Shown: one piece after another, positions 26,301-37,219 of the stretch
How positions within the stretch are numbered: position 1 is the stretch's first letter
Layout: each line of letters begins with the position of its first letter
Source of the DNA: Nannobrachium achirus
Taxonomy: Eukaryota > Chordata > Actinopteri > Myctophiformes > Myctophidae
DNA: 64,000 nt
Direction of reading: 5' to 3'
Assembly (NCBI GenBank): GCA_963921795.1
Contig: OY997645.1
Location: 21,211,537-21,275,536, forward strand
The notes under the pieces: generated by a model
Told to the model about the DNA's origin: nothing
The model's input: the letters and a program-made list of their open reading frames with translations, nothing else
The model's database searches: none
Position numbers and translations under genes: made by a program

Positions 26301-27404
26301 TGATGTTTTTTTGAATAAAAAACTACTCCTGGGAGCTCCTATCCAGTGTGCGGACATTCCTCTCCTTTAATTGTACGTATTTTTTGTCCAGCACCTGGTA
26401 TCACTATGTTTTGGATGTGCGTGCTCCCTTTTTGAACTCGTTTTATCATGAATACACATGAACACAAACCAAGGTTGTACACACCCACTCATGAATCTGA
26501 CATGTGACTTTACTTAAGACTTAGGAGCCGGTATGACAGGTTGAACTCTCTTCTCTAATCTGACCGCCATTTCTTTCAGTAGTGTTTGGTTAGTGACCAC
26601 AGGTTGTACACTAGTTTTCATGATGCATTGTGGGTATTCTCACTATACATTTGGACAGCACTACAAAATGACTCTACAGTGAGTGAGTAATTAAGTGACT
26701 TCACACCAATGTCTTGCGTAACTCCAGCATACCAAACTAAAATTACTGTTAAAAGAGCACACTTCCCAGAACATTGAAAGAAAAGGTTTCGTAAGCTTCC
26801 GGCTAGCTCATTTCTCAGTAACCAATGCGACAATTACAAGTGGTGGCATGACTGTTCTGCAATGCTACATGTAAATGTTATGGCTGATGTCCATTTACAC
26901 CATTAATCCACTTGTCTTGTTCACATTATCAGTTCAAGGCAGCATGTCAAACATAAGTAAATTCCCTCTCTGACAATGATCAACTACACTATTGGAGCAT
27001 AAATTGGTATCCCTCTGTGTAAAGTTGACAACATTTGAACTGAGCAGAATTTGATTGGGCTTAAAAATACTTAAATGTGTGATGTTTGAAATCATTTAGG
27101 ACATCCCTTGTAGTAGAAAGTGAGCTCTGAGAGTCTTCACCCACCATTTCTACACGTGACACTGTTCTTGATGCCATAACCACTCTTTTTAGCAAACATT
27201 GGCAAATCCTTGACAAGGCACTTACGGTGTGTCAAGCCTCTTGAATTCAGGGATGGGGTCTGGTTTCTTGCGAGACATATACCAATAGATGAGAAGACCG
27301 ATGATGAGAGAGAAGAGGAAGAGGTCCAAGTTGCTGATGAGAGGCTCTTCCTCCTCCACCATGGGCTCTGGGTGAGTGGTGGCCTCCGGTTCTACATCCG
27401 CCAT
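11376..27404 (-). CDS. por: NADPH-cytochrome P450 reductase, 14 coding exons
   Basis: ER flavoprotein that passes NADPH electrons through FAD and FMN to P450s, haem oxygenase and squalene monooxygenase. Coding exons in order: 27404-27226, 21065-21017, 20341-20213, 19608-19456, 18695-18571, 18456-18367, 17644-17546, 16405-16172 (contains the N gap), 15662-15481, 14763-14614, 14062-13795, 12595-12450, 12241-12156, 11520-11376. Exon phases join exactly; total about 678 residues, the family's length. An acidic N-terminus precedes a single anchor helix (about 28-43). FMN domain: YGSQTGTAEEF (84-94) and MATYGEGDPTDNAQDFYDW (137-155). FAD domain: RYYSIASSS. NADPH domain: GPGTGIAPFMGF and CGDARNMA. 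The C-terminus DVWS keeps the aromatic that stacks on FAD. Oddities: a GC donor after 19456, weak donors after 18367 and 15481, and VFALGNKTYEH where human has VFGLGNKTYEH. Confidence 0.97.
12755..13035. mobile_element. MITE with TATAAGGCGCAC repeats
   Basis: Lies in a por intron. Left end ACCGTATTTTCCGGACTATA is matched in inverse orientation at the right end (13015-13037). Internally the unit GGACTATAAGGCGCAC recurs about five times. This pattern is common in fish genomes as a non-autonomous DNA element; I cannot name its superfamily with certainty. Confidence 0.75.
14897..14915. repeat. 19-base G run in a por intron
   Basis: An uninterrupted G homopolymer, next to a short (GT)n tract. It could form a G-quadruplex on the plus strand or C-rich structures in the minus-strand transcript. 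Confidence 0.9.
15170..15389. mobile_element. MITE-like inverted-repeat element
   Basis: Outer ends GGATCTAGCCTGG...TCCAGAC and GTCTGG...CCAGGCTAGTAGGGATCC are inverted copies. Inside, TCCAGACTAATATC and GATATTAGTCTGGA (15187-15222) form a perfect 14-bp stem with an 8-base loop. Lies in a por intron. Confidence 0.65.
16182..16381. other. Assembly gap (200 N) inside a por exon
   Basis: Exactly 200 N lie between the PPYDSKNPF codons (16405-16382) and the NLD codons (16181-16173) of por. The other exon lengths require the missing coding length to be 1 modulo 3. 202 bases would reproduce the human residue count, so 200 is either a default size or two bases short. Confidence 0.95.
17808..18362 (+). 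mobile_element. tRNA-derived SINE (DANA-like) with 16-bp duplication
   Basis: The element body is 17824-18346, flanked by AAAAAGAAATAACACT at 17808-17823 and 18347-18362. The head has an A-box-like TGGCGCAGTCAGTAG and a perfect B box GGTTCGATTCC (17879-17889). It is followed by TGTGTGGAGTTTGCATGTTC, typical of the DANA/Mermaid-like fish SINEs, a long unrelated 3' body and an A tail. It lies in a por intron antisense to por, with the duplication ending only five bases into the intron from the donor of the exon ending at 18367. Confidence 0.85.
18867..18884. repeat. 18-base C run in a por intron
   Basis: Homopolymer C tract between exons 19608-19456 and 18695-18571. Confidence 0.9.
19281..19310. 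repeat. Short hairpin in a por intron
   Basis: TGTAATAAAGGCA and TGCCTTTATTACA are perfect 13-bp inverted arms around a GGCA loop. Confidence 0.7.
23087..23142. repeat. Dispersed hairpin repeat, copy in por intron
   Basis: GAAAATAGCCCATTTACAAG and the inverse AGCTTGTAGAATG...ATTTTC flank a short loop. The adjacent TAGAATAGGGACGCTAGG (23179-23196) is also found, inverted, beside other copies, showing that the hairpin is part of a longer unit. Confidence 0.6.
25938..25995. repeat. Dispersed hairpin repeat, second intronic copy
   Basis: ACAGATCTACAAGCTGACAA pairs with the inverse of AGTTTGTAGATCTGT across a CATTGCAATG loop that is itself palindromic. Confidence 0.65.
26149..26372. repeat. Perfect 224-bp palindrome
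   Basis: Positions 26149-26260 and 26261-26372 are exact reverse complements for 111 of 112 pairs; the only mismatch is the central G/T (26260/26261). Both arms carry CTGATGAAGACTCCGAGAGG followed by GTCGAAACGTTGTC, a sequence I recognise as common in fish genomes. With no loop, this is a cruciform-capable inverted dimer. Confidence 0.97.
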
Positions 27405-27413
27405 GGTTACACT

Positions 27414-30400
27414 CTGCCAGAGCAAAAAAGTAGAGTATCAGGTATCAGGTCTTAAGTCTTACAGTTACCGATAGTGATTTGACTGATTTGCTTATTGCAA
27501 ACCATTTAGTTGACTCCGCAATTAAGCAGTAAATATTATATCAAAGTGGTCCAAAGTCCATTTGCTAATACCAAGAATATAGATAAAGGATACAGAAATG
27601 AGATGCATTCAACGCATTCAACTAGACCTGAAATCAGTAGCCCTAGAATGCCACACATCTGTAATCCGAGATTAGTCGTTTCCCATCTATTATACTACTA
27701 CTGTACTGTATACTGGAACCTGACCGTGCAGTCTCACCAATTATTTCACCAATATTTGTATCCAAATATGACAGCTATAACAGTGCACCTACTTCACTTG
27801 ATATGTTTTTTTAGATTTGTATTCATACTACTGATATCAACAAATACCACAAGTCCTGACATTTTTGCCTCCAACCAGGCAATCATTGTTTAATAATGAA
27901 ACATTTGGGACTCATCAATAAAGTAAGAAGTTAAATGAACTACATGTAAAGTGAAATCCTTTATGAGTGTGCACCTGATATTTGTATATCAGACCATTTA
28001 TTTTTTACTTCATGAATGGTGTATCAGACAATTCAGGATCAACAACACCACAAGTAATTTATTTTGGGGGCAATGATTGCATAGATCCATTCCCTCTGGG
28101 CCCGAACTAGTGCCCCCATGCAAATCCAGCAATATGAAGAGGCATGCCCATCCAATTCAGGAACGTTCATCGGTACAATCACAGAATCAAGAGAATTTCA
28201 TATATTCTTTCCTCAAAACAATAGGAAGAGAAATTTAAGAAGGGACGCACACTGAGTCTGAAGCATAGTATTCAACAATGTTACCAACCATGACACCTTC
28301 ATCTACAGGGCCTGTAACACGCAGACACAACAAACCAGGTTTTTTGGTCATGCACTACATGCTATAGTACTGCAGCAGCTCATACTGTAAGACAATGTTC
28401 AAAAGAACGTAGAGTTCTCATGTTACATTGTTGACTTGGCTATGGAGTAGAGGTGATCAGGTTTCTGATTGGGCCAGGCCCATTTCTGATCCAATCAGCG
28501 TATAATCCAGAGGTGGAGAACCATGAGATATACATATTTTTCAATACCTTAACTCTAGCCCACACAGACTGCTACAGTAAGTTCAAGATTGAATAAACAA
28601 AGCATTTGGCTTTACCCTAAGAATTTGCAATTGCTAGCCCCACAATCACTGGCGTATTAGGGAAATTACGTGACAATCATATCACCGTTATGCGTGTCAC
28701 TCCTCGTTTCCTATCTCTCTTGACCGTATACTATCTATAAAAGCAGAAAAAGCCCAAAAGATTAGGAGTGTAAAAAAAAAAAAAAAAAGCTATCCAGTGG
28801 CTTTTGAAGCGGTGCCATAGACCCTGAGATTGTTGAAGCTACTCAAGTAAATGTCAATGAAATGACCCTTCATTTGGAGATGAAAAGGTTTTCACTGGAT
28901 TAGCAAGCTATCGAGTCCATCACCCTCTCTTTATTGAACAGCAGCCATTTAGACGTATATAGAACCCCCAGTTTGGAATATACACATGATGTGACAAATT
29001 TAAAATGGTTATAATTCACACTCAGTCAAATGAAAAGTCTGAGTTTGATATTTTTGTTTGTTTATACTGCTGACATACACTTGAGAGCAGAAGACTTCCT
29101 TAAAGCAACAACACGCGTTTCCACGTCTTGTGTTTGTTGCAGGATGGTAACCATGCCAACTACTTCGCACGTGATGTCGTCTCTGTAGAGGAAGTTTGCA
29201 TCCTTTTCACCTAGGTTGAGGTTCTGAGGTTTTCAGAAATGGTTAATCAGACTATCATTTAGTCAATTAGACATTTGTATTTTTCAATTCATGACATATT
29301 AGGAAAAGGCAATAAAAACAGTGTTTCTCAAATACTTGAATAACTGAATTATCTAATTTATTCTCTTTTCCATTTTATTTTATCTTGTTATTGTATTAAA
29401 ATGTCCTTTTATAATGTACTTTGCATTATATTAATGCACTGTCTCGATGCTTAATGTTTTATGTATCAATTCATAATGATTTGCGTAGAATTGCCTTGTG
29501 CTACAGGAATAAACCTGACACCTCTATAATATTTAGAAATGTTGTCTTAAGATCCAAATAAAATAGCCTACCTATTACTTATCTGAAATACCTACCTACT
29601 AGTAAGTCATAGTGCATACCTTTTCAACTGTGTCAACAACACACTCTGCAAGTGTCATTGACAATGACAGCACCGTTATTCACTTATAATCTACTGAGGG
29701 AATTGAATGAAGTCTGACACCAGTCATTGTTGCACTTCATCATTGTGGATTTTTCTTTCATAATAGCAACAACATGAAATAATGGCACATGTATTTGATA
29801 AATTGACATGCTTGTTCCAGAGAGAAACCCAATTAATGTATCCTTTTTTTAAGTTAGCACTATATCAACTGCATTCTAATATTTAATTAAGATAGATAGA
29901 TAGATTAATTCATTATGTCATTTTACCAAGTAAAAGCATTTACAGTAAAATGATGGTGATTCACCCAATCTGTGCACACCCAATCTGTGCACACTGCACA
30001 GACACATATTTTTTAAGGACTGTTTCAGAGTTTAATTTGTCAGATAAAGGAAGACATAAACGAGAAGCCGCATAGGCCTACTGCTTCAACCGATCATCAT
30101 ATTTTAATTGTTCTAACACGTTTGGGACAAAGACGTTAAGGACTGAAATGTCACATCTGGACTCTGAGATAAACAAATCACAAAGTTGAGGCTAAGGTGA
30201 ACTCAACTTCTTGTAACATGGACATGTATCATTGGCGGGCCCCGACTATTCCCTGGAACATTGGTTGAAGAAATGACACCTAAAGCCTGGTTAACTGTAC
30301 GTGAAACAGCCGCCTCGGTGCACCGCACCGCGACCAGAAAGCTGGACAACAAGTGCATCAAAGTATTATGCAAACAGGATTAAAAAAAAAACATACCGAG

Positions 30401-30599
30401 ATAAGACAGCTACAGTCTACGTGCCACCGTATCTGCTTTCTTTCTGGCTAACAATACTGAACACCAAGAAATGTTTACCAGTGGTATTTGAGTTTCAGTA
30501 TTATTATCAGTCACTGATTAACTATGGTAATTCCGATGGATCGAGCAAAGAAAAAAGTACATTACAAATAAAGTGTCATACAATTTGTTCTATGCTTAC
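27414..30599 (-). other. Putative por 5' intron
   Basis: An acceptor (TTTTTTGCTCTGGCAG) precedes the exon carrying the por ATG, nine or so bases upstream of it, implying a non-coding upstream exon. The stretch to 30599 is AT-rich with no recognised gene; a (GATA)n trace sits near 29893. Confidence 0.45.
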
Positions 30600-30690
30600 C
30601 TTCGCTTCTCCTCTGACAAGCACAGTGTGCACAATGCGGAAGGAAACTTTACGCCACGCAGGATCAATCCATCACGCTTTTTACGAGGGG
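30600..30690 (-). other. Candidate non-coding first exon of por
   Basis: On the minus strand the sequence ends GAAGCGAAG followed by GTAAGCAT, a strong donor, with exon end at 30600. It is the best donor upstream of the por start exon in this orientation. The upstream boundary is a guess and no core promoter motif is evident. Confidence 0.3.
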
Positions 30691-31180
30691 GGTGTGAGGG
30701 TGTTACACTTCAATGTTAAGGCCACATGCATTTAGACTGAATAAGGAATATTCTCATGCCAAATAGCAGGCGTGCATATATTTTTTATAGAAAGTATTGA
30801 GATAGAACACACCGGGAATTGAATTTAGTTTCTACGGACGTGTTATGTTTTTCACAAATGGTCTAATCGAAAATGCCTTACCTAATGACGCTCTCTAGGC
30901 ATACGTAACGAGCAATAATAAATTACTGCTAAAGTGCAGCGTGCCAGAGGTCAGGGTTATGTAATCCAGCCAACAGAACAGACTGTCTGCATGTTCCATG
31001 GTGACTCACTATCTCTACCTTCACATATTAGATCCTCCTCGATCCCCTGATCAAAGACTGTTTATGTTAATACTAGAGTTCAAGGGCGAAAAAAGAGATA
31101 GATGTCTTTTTTCTTTTACTCCCCAAAGTCCCATAACCTTCTCTCCCTAACTCCCAGTCTCTCTCGCTCACTCTCTTTCT

Positions 31181-31182
<2 letters not shown>

Positions 31183-31274
<92 letters not shown>
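31183..31274. repeat. (CA)46 microsatellite
   Basis: Uninterrupted CA repeats of 92 bp, preceded by a CT-rich run. Confidence 0.97.
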
Positions 31275-31278
<4 letters not shown>

Positions 31279-31772
31279 CATAACTGTCTTGTGTTCAGTT
31301 TTATTTACATTTTATTGTATGACTTTACGAAAAAGTATGCCAATCCTTGACCTTGTTAGTGAACTGATAGTCCTTGGACCAGACCAGATATCTGCACCAT
31401 TTAAGTGGGCAAAACCTTACCCATACTATTAAATTGTTCATAGGGTCAATATAATATATTTTTATATATATATTTTGGGGATATTTTGATATTTTCATTA
31501 TGTGAACATTTCCATTATGTGCAAAAAGAACACAAACAGCCAATAATATTATTACAAGTTATGTAATCTTGAAACTAAGTAAGGGTCTAAGGCAACTAAA
31601 ACATTTCCTGTAGTATACTCAATGTGTTTGAATTTGCCTACACATTTTGTTGTTTTGATATTAAATAAAGGCTGTTAACACTCTGTGGCATAGTAGCCTA
31701 GGCTTGCCAGTAGTTCAAGTGATGTGCAGTTGAACCCAGAAATGTCCCCTGGCCTAACTAGCATAATTGGCA

Positions 31773-32095
31773 TTAAAGGAGTATCACCCCCAAAATGACT
31801 TTTTTTTTCCTATTGATTACTCATGCCATGAAGAGTAGAGATCAATAATATTTTTTGGTTTTTGTCACATTCCTAAGACAAACATTTGATTTGAGTAAAT
31901 TTACCCCCATTGATTCCGGATGGGGACCCGTTTCGAAACGGGTCCCCATCCGGAACAAATGGGGGTAAATTTATTGTTATCACATTTTTGTCTTAGGAAT
32001 GCGACAAAAAACTAAAAATATTATTGAACTCTAGTCTCCATGGCGTGACTAATCAATAGAAAAAAAGTAATTTTGGGGGTGAACTACTCCTTTAA
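31773..32095. mobile_element. Angel-like foldback MITE, copy A
   Basis: TTAA flanks an element with ends AAAGGAGTATCACCCCCAAA and the inverse of TTTTGGGGGTGAACTACTCC. The whole body is an inverted repeat, centred on GACCCGTTTCGAAACGGGTC at 31934/31935. End sequence and TTAA target match the Angel family of fish foldback elements. About 323 bp, non-coding. Confidence 0.85.
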
Positions 32096-32460
32096 TTACC
32101 ATTATCACATATATGGATGGACAATATAGTGCTTGGCCGATTTGGATAATATTGGAGTGGTTTTGAGGGTTATTGGGTAGGTATACTGAATCCATTTATG
32201 ACATTTTAAAAATTCTGAATGGCTGTTTAAACCATATTTCACTCTTGGGGTGGGCCATTGTTTATGAATATTGGGTTGATGTAGATGTTTTAGAGGTCAC
32301 TGAATCCATGTAATTAGTTTAGGTTACTTAAATAACCTAAACTCTGTTAGGGCCTATACATTGTAGGATATTTATTATGACATTTATCCATTTATCCAGT
32401 TCTGAGTGAGGACTTGTAAAAGCCTGGTACATTGACAAATAACTCTAGCCTCACCAGCAA

Positions 32461-32818
32461 GTCACCATAATACAAATATTTAAATTAACAAGTACGCGCT
32501 GCTGGTGTGAAATGCCGGAATAGGCTTTCAATACACACAGTAGCAGGGGTTGGTTGGGCTTGTACACAACCCAAAACCTGTCTGGTCTCACGTGGTATGG
32601 GACTGTAATCCATTGCCTGGAGGACATTAGGTTGAGGGAAGGGGACTAACAAACCGACCCCAAAACAACCCTGAACCCAGAAATGGGGGAAGGTTGGGCT
32701 TGGGGCCAGCAACCCCAAACCGTAAAAAATAAACATATGCTACAAAAACGTTGAAAACAAAAAGACAGAATCCATCACCAGAAAGTCACCATAATACAAA
32801 TATTTAAATTAACAAGTA
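32461..32818. repeat. 34-bp direct repeats around a 290-bp segment
   Basis: The block starting GTCACCATAATACAAATATT occurs at 32461-32494 and again, identically, at 32785-32818. The intervening segment is G-rich on the minus strand and lies beside the Cys-rich remnant. Confidence 0.85.
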
Positions 32819-33012
32819 GAACAAGTCCTAACAGGTTTTTTAGTAAACTGTACATTGTGTACAAGTATGCTACATCAGAGCAAACATTTCTGTAGTTATT
32901 CCACAGCATGTAACTTTTAACTACTCTGCACTGTTCTAAATCCTCATCATCATCATCTGCTCTGTCTTCATCGTCTCCAGCCTCATACATTTGTTAACTT
33001 CCAAGCTCTTTG

Positions 33013-33282
33013 CTATGAGTGTGTGGCCAGACTGCAACATGTAGAATCATAACCTTTGCAGAAGCAGTAGATGGTACAGGCCAAGTCTGCAGCTTCACAA
33101 CTGCACTTTTCTGTCATACATGCTTTGTAACAACAGCTTATAATGACCAATTGGGCAGGAGGAGCAACAGGACTTGCATCCAGAACAGGCACGATGATTT
33201 CCTCCCCTTCCTTCTTGTCCCATCCAAACTTGGTGATGTCAACAGCTGGTGGATCAAGGCAGTCTGCTGCTTTCCAAAACAA
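33013..33282 (-). pseudogene. Cys-rich (CXC-like) transposon-protein fragment
   Basis: The minus-strand frame reads a Trp/Gly-containing lead (ITKFGWDKKEGEEIIVPVL), then APPAQLVIISCCYKACM, then TEKCSCEAADLACTIYCFCK. This C-X-C-spaced array resembles the Cys-rich C-termini found in repetitive-element proteins of fish. It is short, has no start context of its own and ends without a full domain, so I treat it as a degenerate fragment. The family assignment is uncertain. Confidence 0.35.
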
Positions 33283-33785
33283 TGAGGATTTACTGGTGGG
33301 TCAAAGACTGAGGCAGGGGTCATCTCCATGTTGACTTGTGGTGGACATTTTTGTCAAAATTGCAGGTCCATTTGGTTCCATTTGTACACTCTCGTTTGAG
33401 AACCACTGTCCTAGTGACTCCTAATATGCCATAGTGTCATAGTAAATCAGTGTCATACATATTCTGAAGAAAATCTGTAGACAGACGTTCAGTAATGTAT
33501 TGGGTCTTATGATCAAAGTAAGAAGTTCTAAGAACAGTATCATGTGTCCGTGTACAGCCGTATTGATGACGCTGAAATGCAGGTCCAATGTATTAAGCAC
33601 ACAATTAACCTGAAAAAAACCCAAATGTGTTTCCTTCAATTTAAACTAAGCAATATACTTTGTCTCTACACCAATTGAATAAGGTAGGCTATTGGGAGGA
33701 TATATAATTTGTCCAAAATACTTTAAGATGAAATCAAATGAAAATGTGTCCAGCCTCTTTTAAAAAAGCAAACCAAGTTTGAAGT

Positions 33786-33964
33786 GAGCGGTGGTGCGTG
33801 TGTGTAGAAGTTCATTTCAGGGTCATGTGTGTGTGTGTGTGTGCGTGCGTGTGACGCAACAGCGCCACTTGGTCACCAGCGGTATTGCAGCTCATGCTCA
33901 AACACTCCTAGTAACCTAACACATACACTCACGCTAAGGAGACGGTGTACCACCACTCAAAAAC
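33786..33964. mobile_element. Foldback element carrying (GT)n, copy 1
   Basis: Left end GAGCGGTGGT and right end ACCACCACTCAAAAACTC are inverted copies. The interior holds (GT)n/(GC GT) repeats and GCAGCTCATGCTCAAACACTC, which is shared with the element at 43223-43490. Confidence 0.55.
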
Positions 33965-34528
33965 TCGTTCTTGTAACATTACAGATCAATTTCTAAATTG
34001 CCATTCATTACAAAAATGCTTGATGTGGCAGTTCTTGTTTTTGTTGGATTTGGGGGCAGCATTTGACAAAGGGATCATATCCACCTGTTTCCGTGTGAGA
34101 ATTTACTGTAGAATTATTTGTGGGACACTTCCGGAGAACAGCAGACATACAAACTCACATTGCGTTGCAGATGCAAACGTTAAGAGCTTGTAGATCAATC
34201 TTGGCTGCGGAATGGCTCACTCCTTCTGCGCAATGCACAATGGAACGTTGGAAAGTTGTGGATAAGACAATAATAGATTACTGCTGTTTCACTCTTGGGT
34301 GTAATCCCATTATCTTAAAATATTATGTATGCTTCCCCGTGGCAACATTATGCAAAGACAACATTTCCATTGTTATGCAGATGATTACATAACACATGTT
34401 ACAGTATTATCTTCCTGTGAAAGCCAACAACTCTATACCTGTTTTAATTAACTGCATAGCAGATTAAAGACCGATGTCAAATAATTTCCTTTGAAGTCTG
34501 ACAAAAGTGACGTTATCATAATTGGTCC

Positions 34529-34800
34529 TTTAATCCTAGCCTAAGGTTTGAGAGCCGTTAATAGACATGCTTTTATCATCGCAGGAATATCTCCACAATC
34601 AGAACAATTATGAGTTTTAAAGGCACTGAAATCATTTCAGTAATAAGCTCCCAATTAGGCAGTGTTCTGTATAATTGGGAGCTTATTACTGAAATGATTT
34701 CAGTGCCTTTAAAACTCATAATTGTTCTGATTGTGGAGATATTCCTGCGATGATAAAAGCATGTCTATTAACAGCTCTCAAACCTTAGGCTAGGATTAAA
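34529..34800. repeat. Near-perfect hairpin, 129-bp arms, 14-base loop
   Basis: Arms 34529-34657 and 34672-34800 are reverse complements with a single mismatch (C in AGAGCCGTTAATAG against T in the other arm). The loop is 34658-34671. No terminal motif such as TTAA or CAG ends is obvious apart from TTTAATCC/GGATTAAA. Confidence 0.95.
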
Positions 34801-35598
34801 ACAGTGCCGAACACATCAACATCTCTTGTCTGTTTTATGACTGACTTTACTAATTATTTTTAAGGAACTTCATGGCCTTAAGGCTGAGGTCCTCGCCGGG
34901 GAACTGGCAGTTTGTTCCTGAGTCAAGAATTTAGACAAGGATCACCGGTGTCAGGGCCCCTCGGCTCTGGGAAAACCTGTCTAAGGACCTCAGGCTTGAT
35001 AAGGCACACTTCACCTTAAAGTTTTAAATATGTGTTTTATACATTTGAAGGGACATTCTGCACAATGAGTACTTTAATTATATTTTGATGCCAATACTTT
35101 CATACTTTAACATTTTTAATACAATACTTTAATGTTGTATTTCTATATTGCGGTGTTGATAACTTTACTTTAGTACTTCTTCCAGCACCGATCATTACTG
35201 AGCCTTCTAAGTCTGCAAAAGAAGATGTACACAACAATGAGCTTGAAGCTACCATTCTGCCATCTTTGTAGAAAGCCCACCTTCACCCTTTATTTATTCA
35301 GCATACAAGTGATTTCTTTCCTTCATAATTATTAGATAAAAGTTGTCAAACAAAGTATGATTTGAAGCAAATGATATCCCACGATGCACGTCCTTATTGG
35401 TTTATGTTCTAATAACAGACAAATGTTTAAACATGCCCAGCAAAGATATTTATGGAAGAGAAAACACTGACAGGTTCAATTTAAAATAACAGACAAGCGA
35501 TAGTTCCACTGGTCAACTACCAGTATGAGAAAATGATAAGCCATGACCTGGGACAAAGTCATGTGAAAGACCTTTTGCTTTGGACGTCTAGTTCCTCA

Positions 35599-37171
35599 TT
35601 ACAGACTCTTAGGTTTTTCCTGACTCTTGTTCTTAAGCTTGTGACGAACGACAGCAACAGTGGTGAAGAAGTTCCCCATGAACAGTATAAGAAAGCAGAG
35701 AGCAGACATCCAAACCTGCAAAAAGTGAAGGAAAAAAGAAAGCGATTAAAGGTTACAGTGGATTTTCATCCATTATATTGTCACTGCAATATTCCAGCAC
35801 TGGTGGTGGTGAATGGATAGAGGAAATAAACAGTGAAAGACACACAGACCTGCCACTCTGGACTTTCTGGCAGTTGGGCCATCCTGTAGAGAGAAAGGCC
35901 ATTGGAAAGTTGCCAGAACTGCAAGAAAAACAATATATAAATCATTATTTTAGTTTTTACAGTTCCCTTTTCCATCAACACTAATCAAGCTGAAAATGAA
36001 ATACATAAGTCCATCAATGGATGAATCCGTTATCCAGTAACTACTGGATTGGACACTTGTCTTTGGAATTATTGCTGTCAAAGCAGTACACATCACACAT
36101 GTAGATTTCAGAACAGCTGGATTTAGTTTCTTGCTCTACTGAGTGAAAATGTCACAAGGCTGCACAGTACATGACTATAGCCAAACTTTGGATATATATT
36201 TTTTTTTTAAAAGAAAGAAAAAGAAACACATTACATACATCTAACATATAATTTAGCGAATGTCTGTCTGTCTGAGTGAGTGAGTGAGTGTCTGTCTGAG
36301 TGAGTGTCTGTCACAGCGTTTCTCCTCAGTGGCTGGAGCAATTGATCTGAAATCGCATCACCAATAGCATATGAACACACCTGACATAACTGTGAAGCCC
36401 GTTTGTCACTTTCACAAATCGTTTAATTGATATTAATTTATTAGTGAATTAATTTTTCCCATTGACTTATAATGGGAATCGCAAAAACTCACATTCAATA
36501 TTTTTTTTCTCGCAAACCATAGGGGCTACAGTTACAAAACTCTGAGAGGAGATTTATAATGATATCAAGGATTAAATAAAAAATAACTTTGTCAGTTGGC
36601 CTCATGGTGGCGCTATAACAGTCCACTTTACGTTTCGGCCTGTAACTCTTGAACCGTAGGTCGGAAAATTAAAATTCTTTTTTCCCTGGATTCCTTGGGT
36701 CAATACGCATCTCCCCATATAGGCCCCGCCCATTTGCGTCAGGATCGATTTTCCGCCATTTTGCATTTTCTCCAAAACACACTTTTTGCTCCTTTTCCTA
36801 CATATTTTCTTCAAATGTCACGAAAATGGGTACACATGATCTCTGAACCCATGCAATGAACATAGTCAAGGGATATTTTGATAGTCCATACCGTTCGTTC
36901 GTAACGGGCTTCCAAAGTTAGCGGGAGGGGCCCGTTTTGCAAACAATAGCCATAAATCACAAACAAAACGTCGAGTCAACACTGAATTTCTGCCACAGGT
37001 TGCGGGTGGCTTACTCAACGAATCCCCAGAAGCATTTCCAATTCCATCCGTAGAGGGCGTCACAAACGCGCAAAACGTAACCGTTTCGTTCCAAAACGCG
37101 TTTTTCAGGCGGACCGACCCTCTCAAAAAGAAACACAGACTACTCTGCGGATGGTCTCACGGTCCAAACCG

Positions 37172-37219
<48 letters not shown>

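Larger units (their letters stand above)
21066..27225 (-). other. First large por intron with repeats and a GC-rich patch
   Basis: The intron separates the membrane-anchor exon from the rest of por. It carries two copies of the dispersed hairpin repeat (23087-23142, 25938-25995) and a perfect 224-bp palindrome (26149-26372). It also has a relatively GC- and purine-rich stretch (about 23920-25270) with no recognised exon, which could be regulatory. Open frames in it have no known domain. Confidence 0.5.
30691..35598. other. Intergenic region rich in mobile-element debris
   Basis: Between por and tmem120 I find a (CA)n tract, an Angel-like element, a Cys-rich transposon-protein remnant with direct repeats, a GT-bearing foldback element and a long hairpin, each listed separately. 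No intact gene is recognised. Confidence 0.6.
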
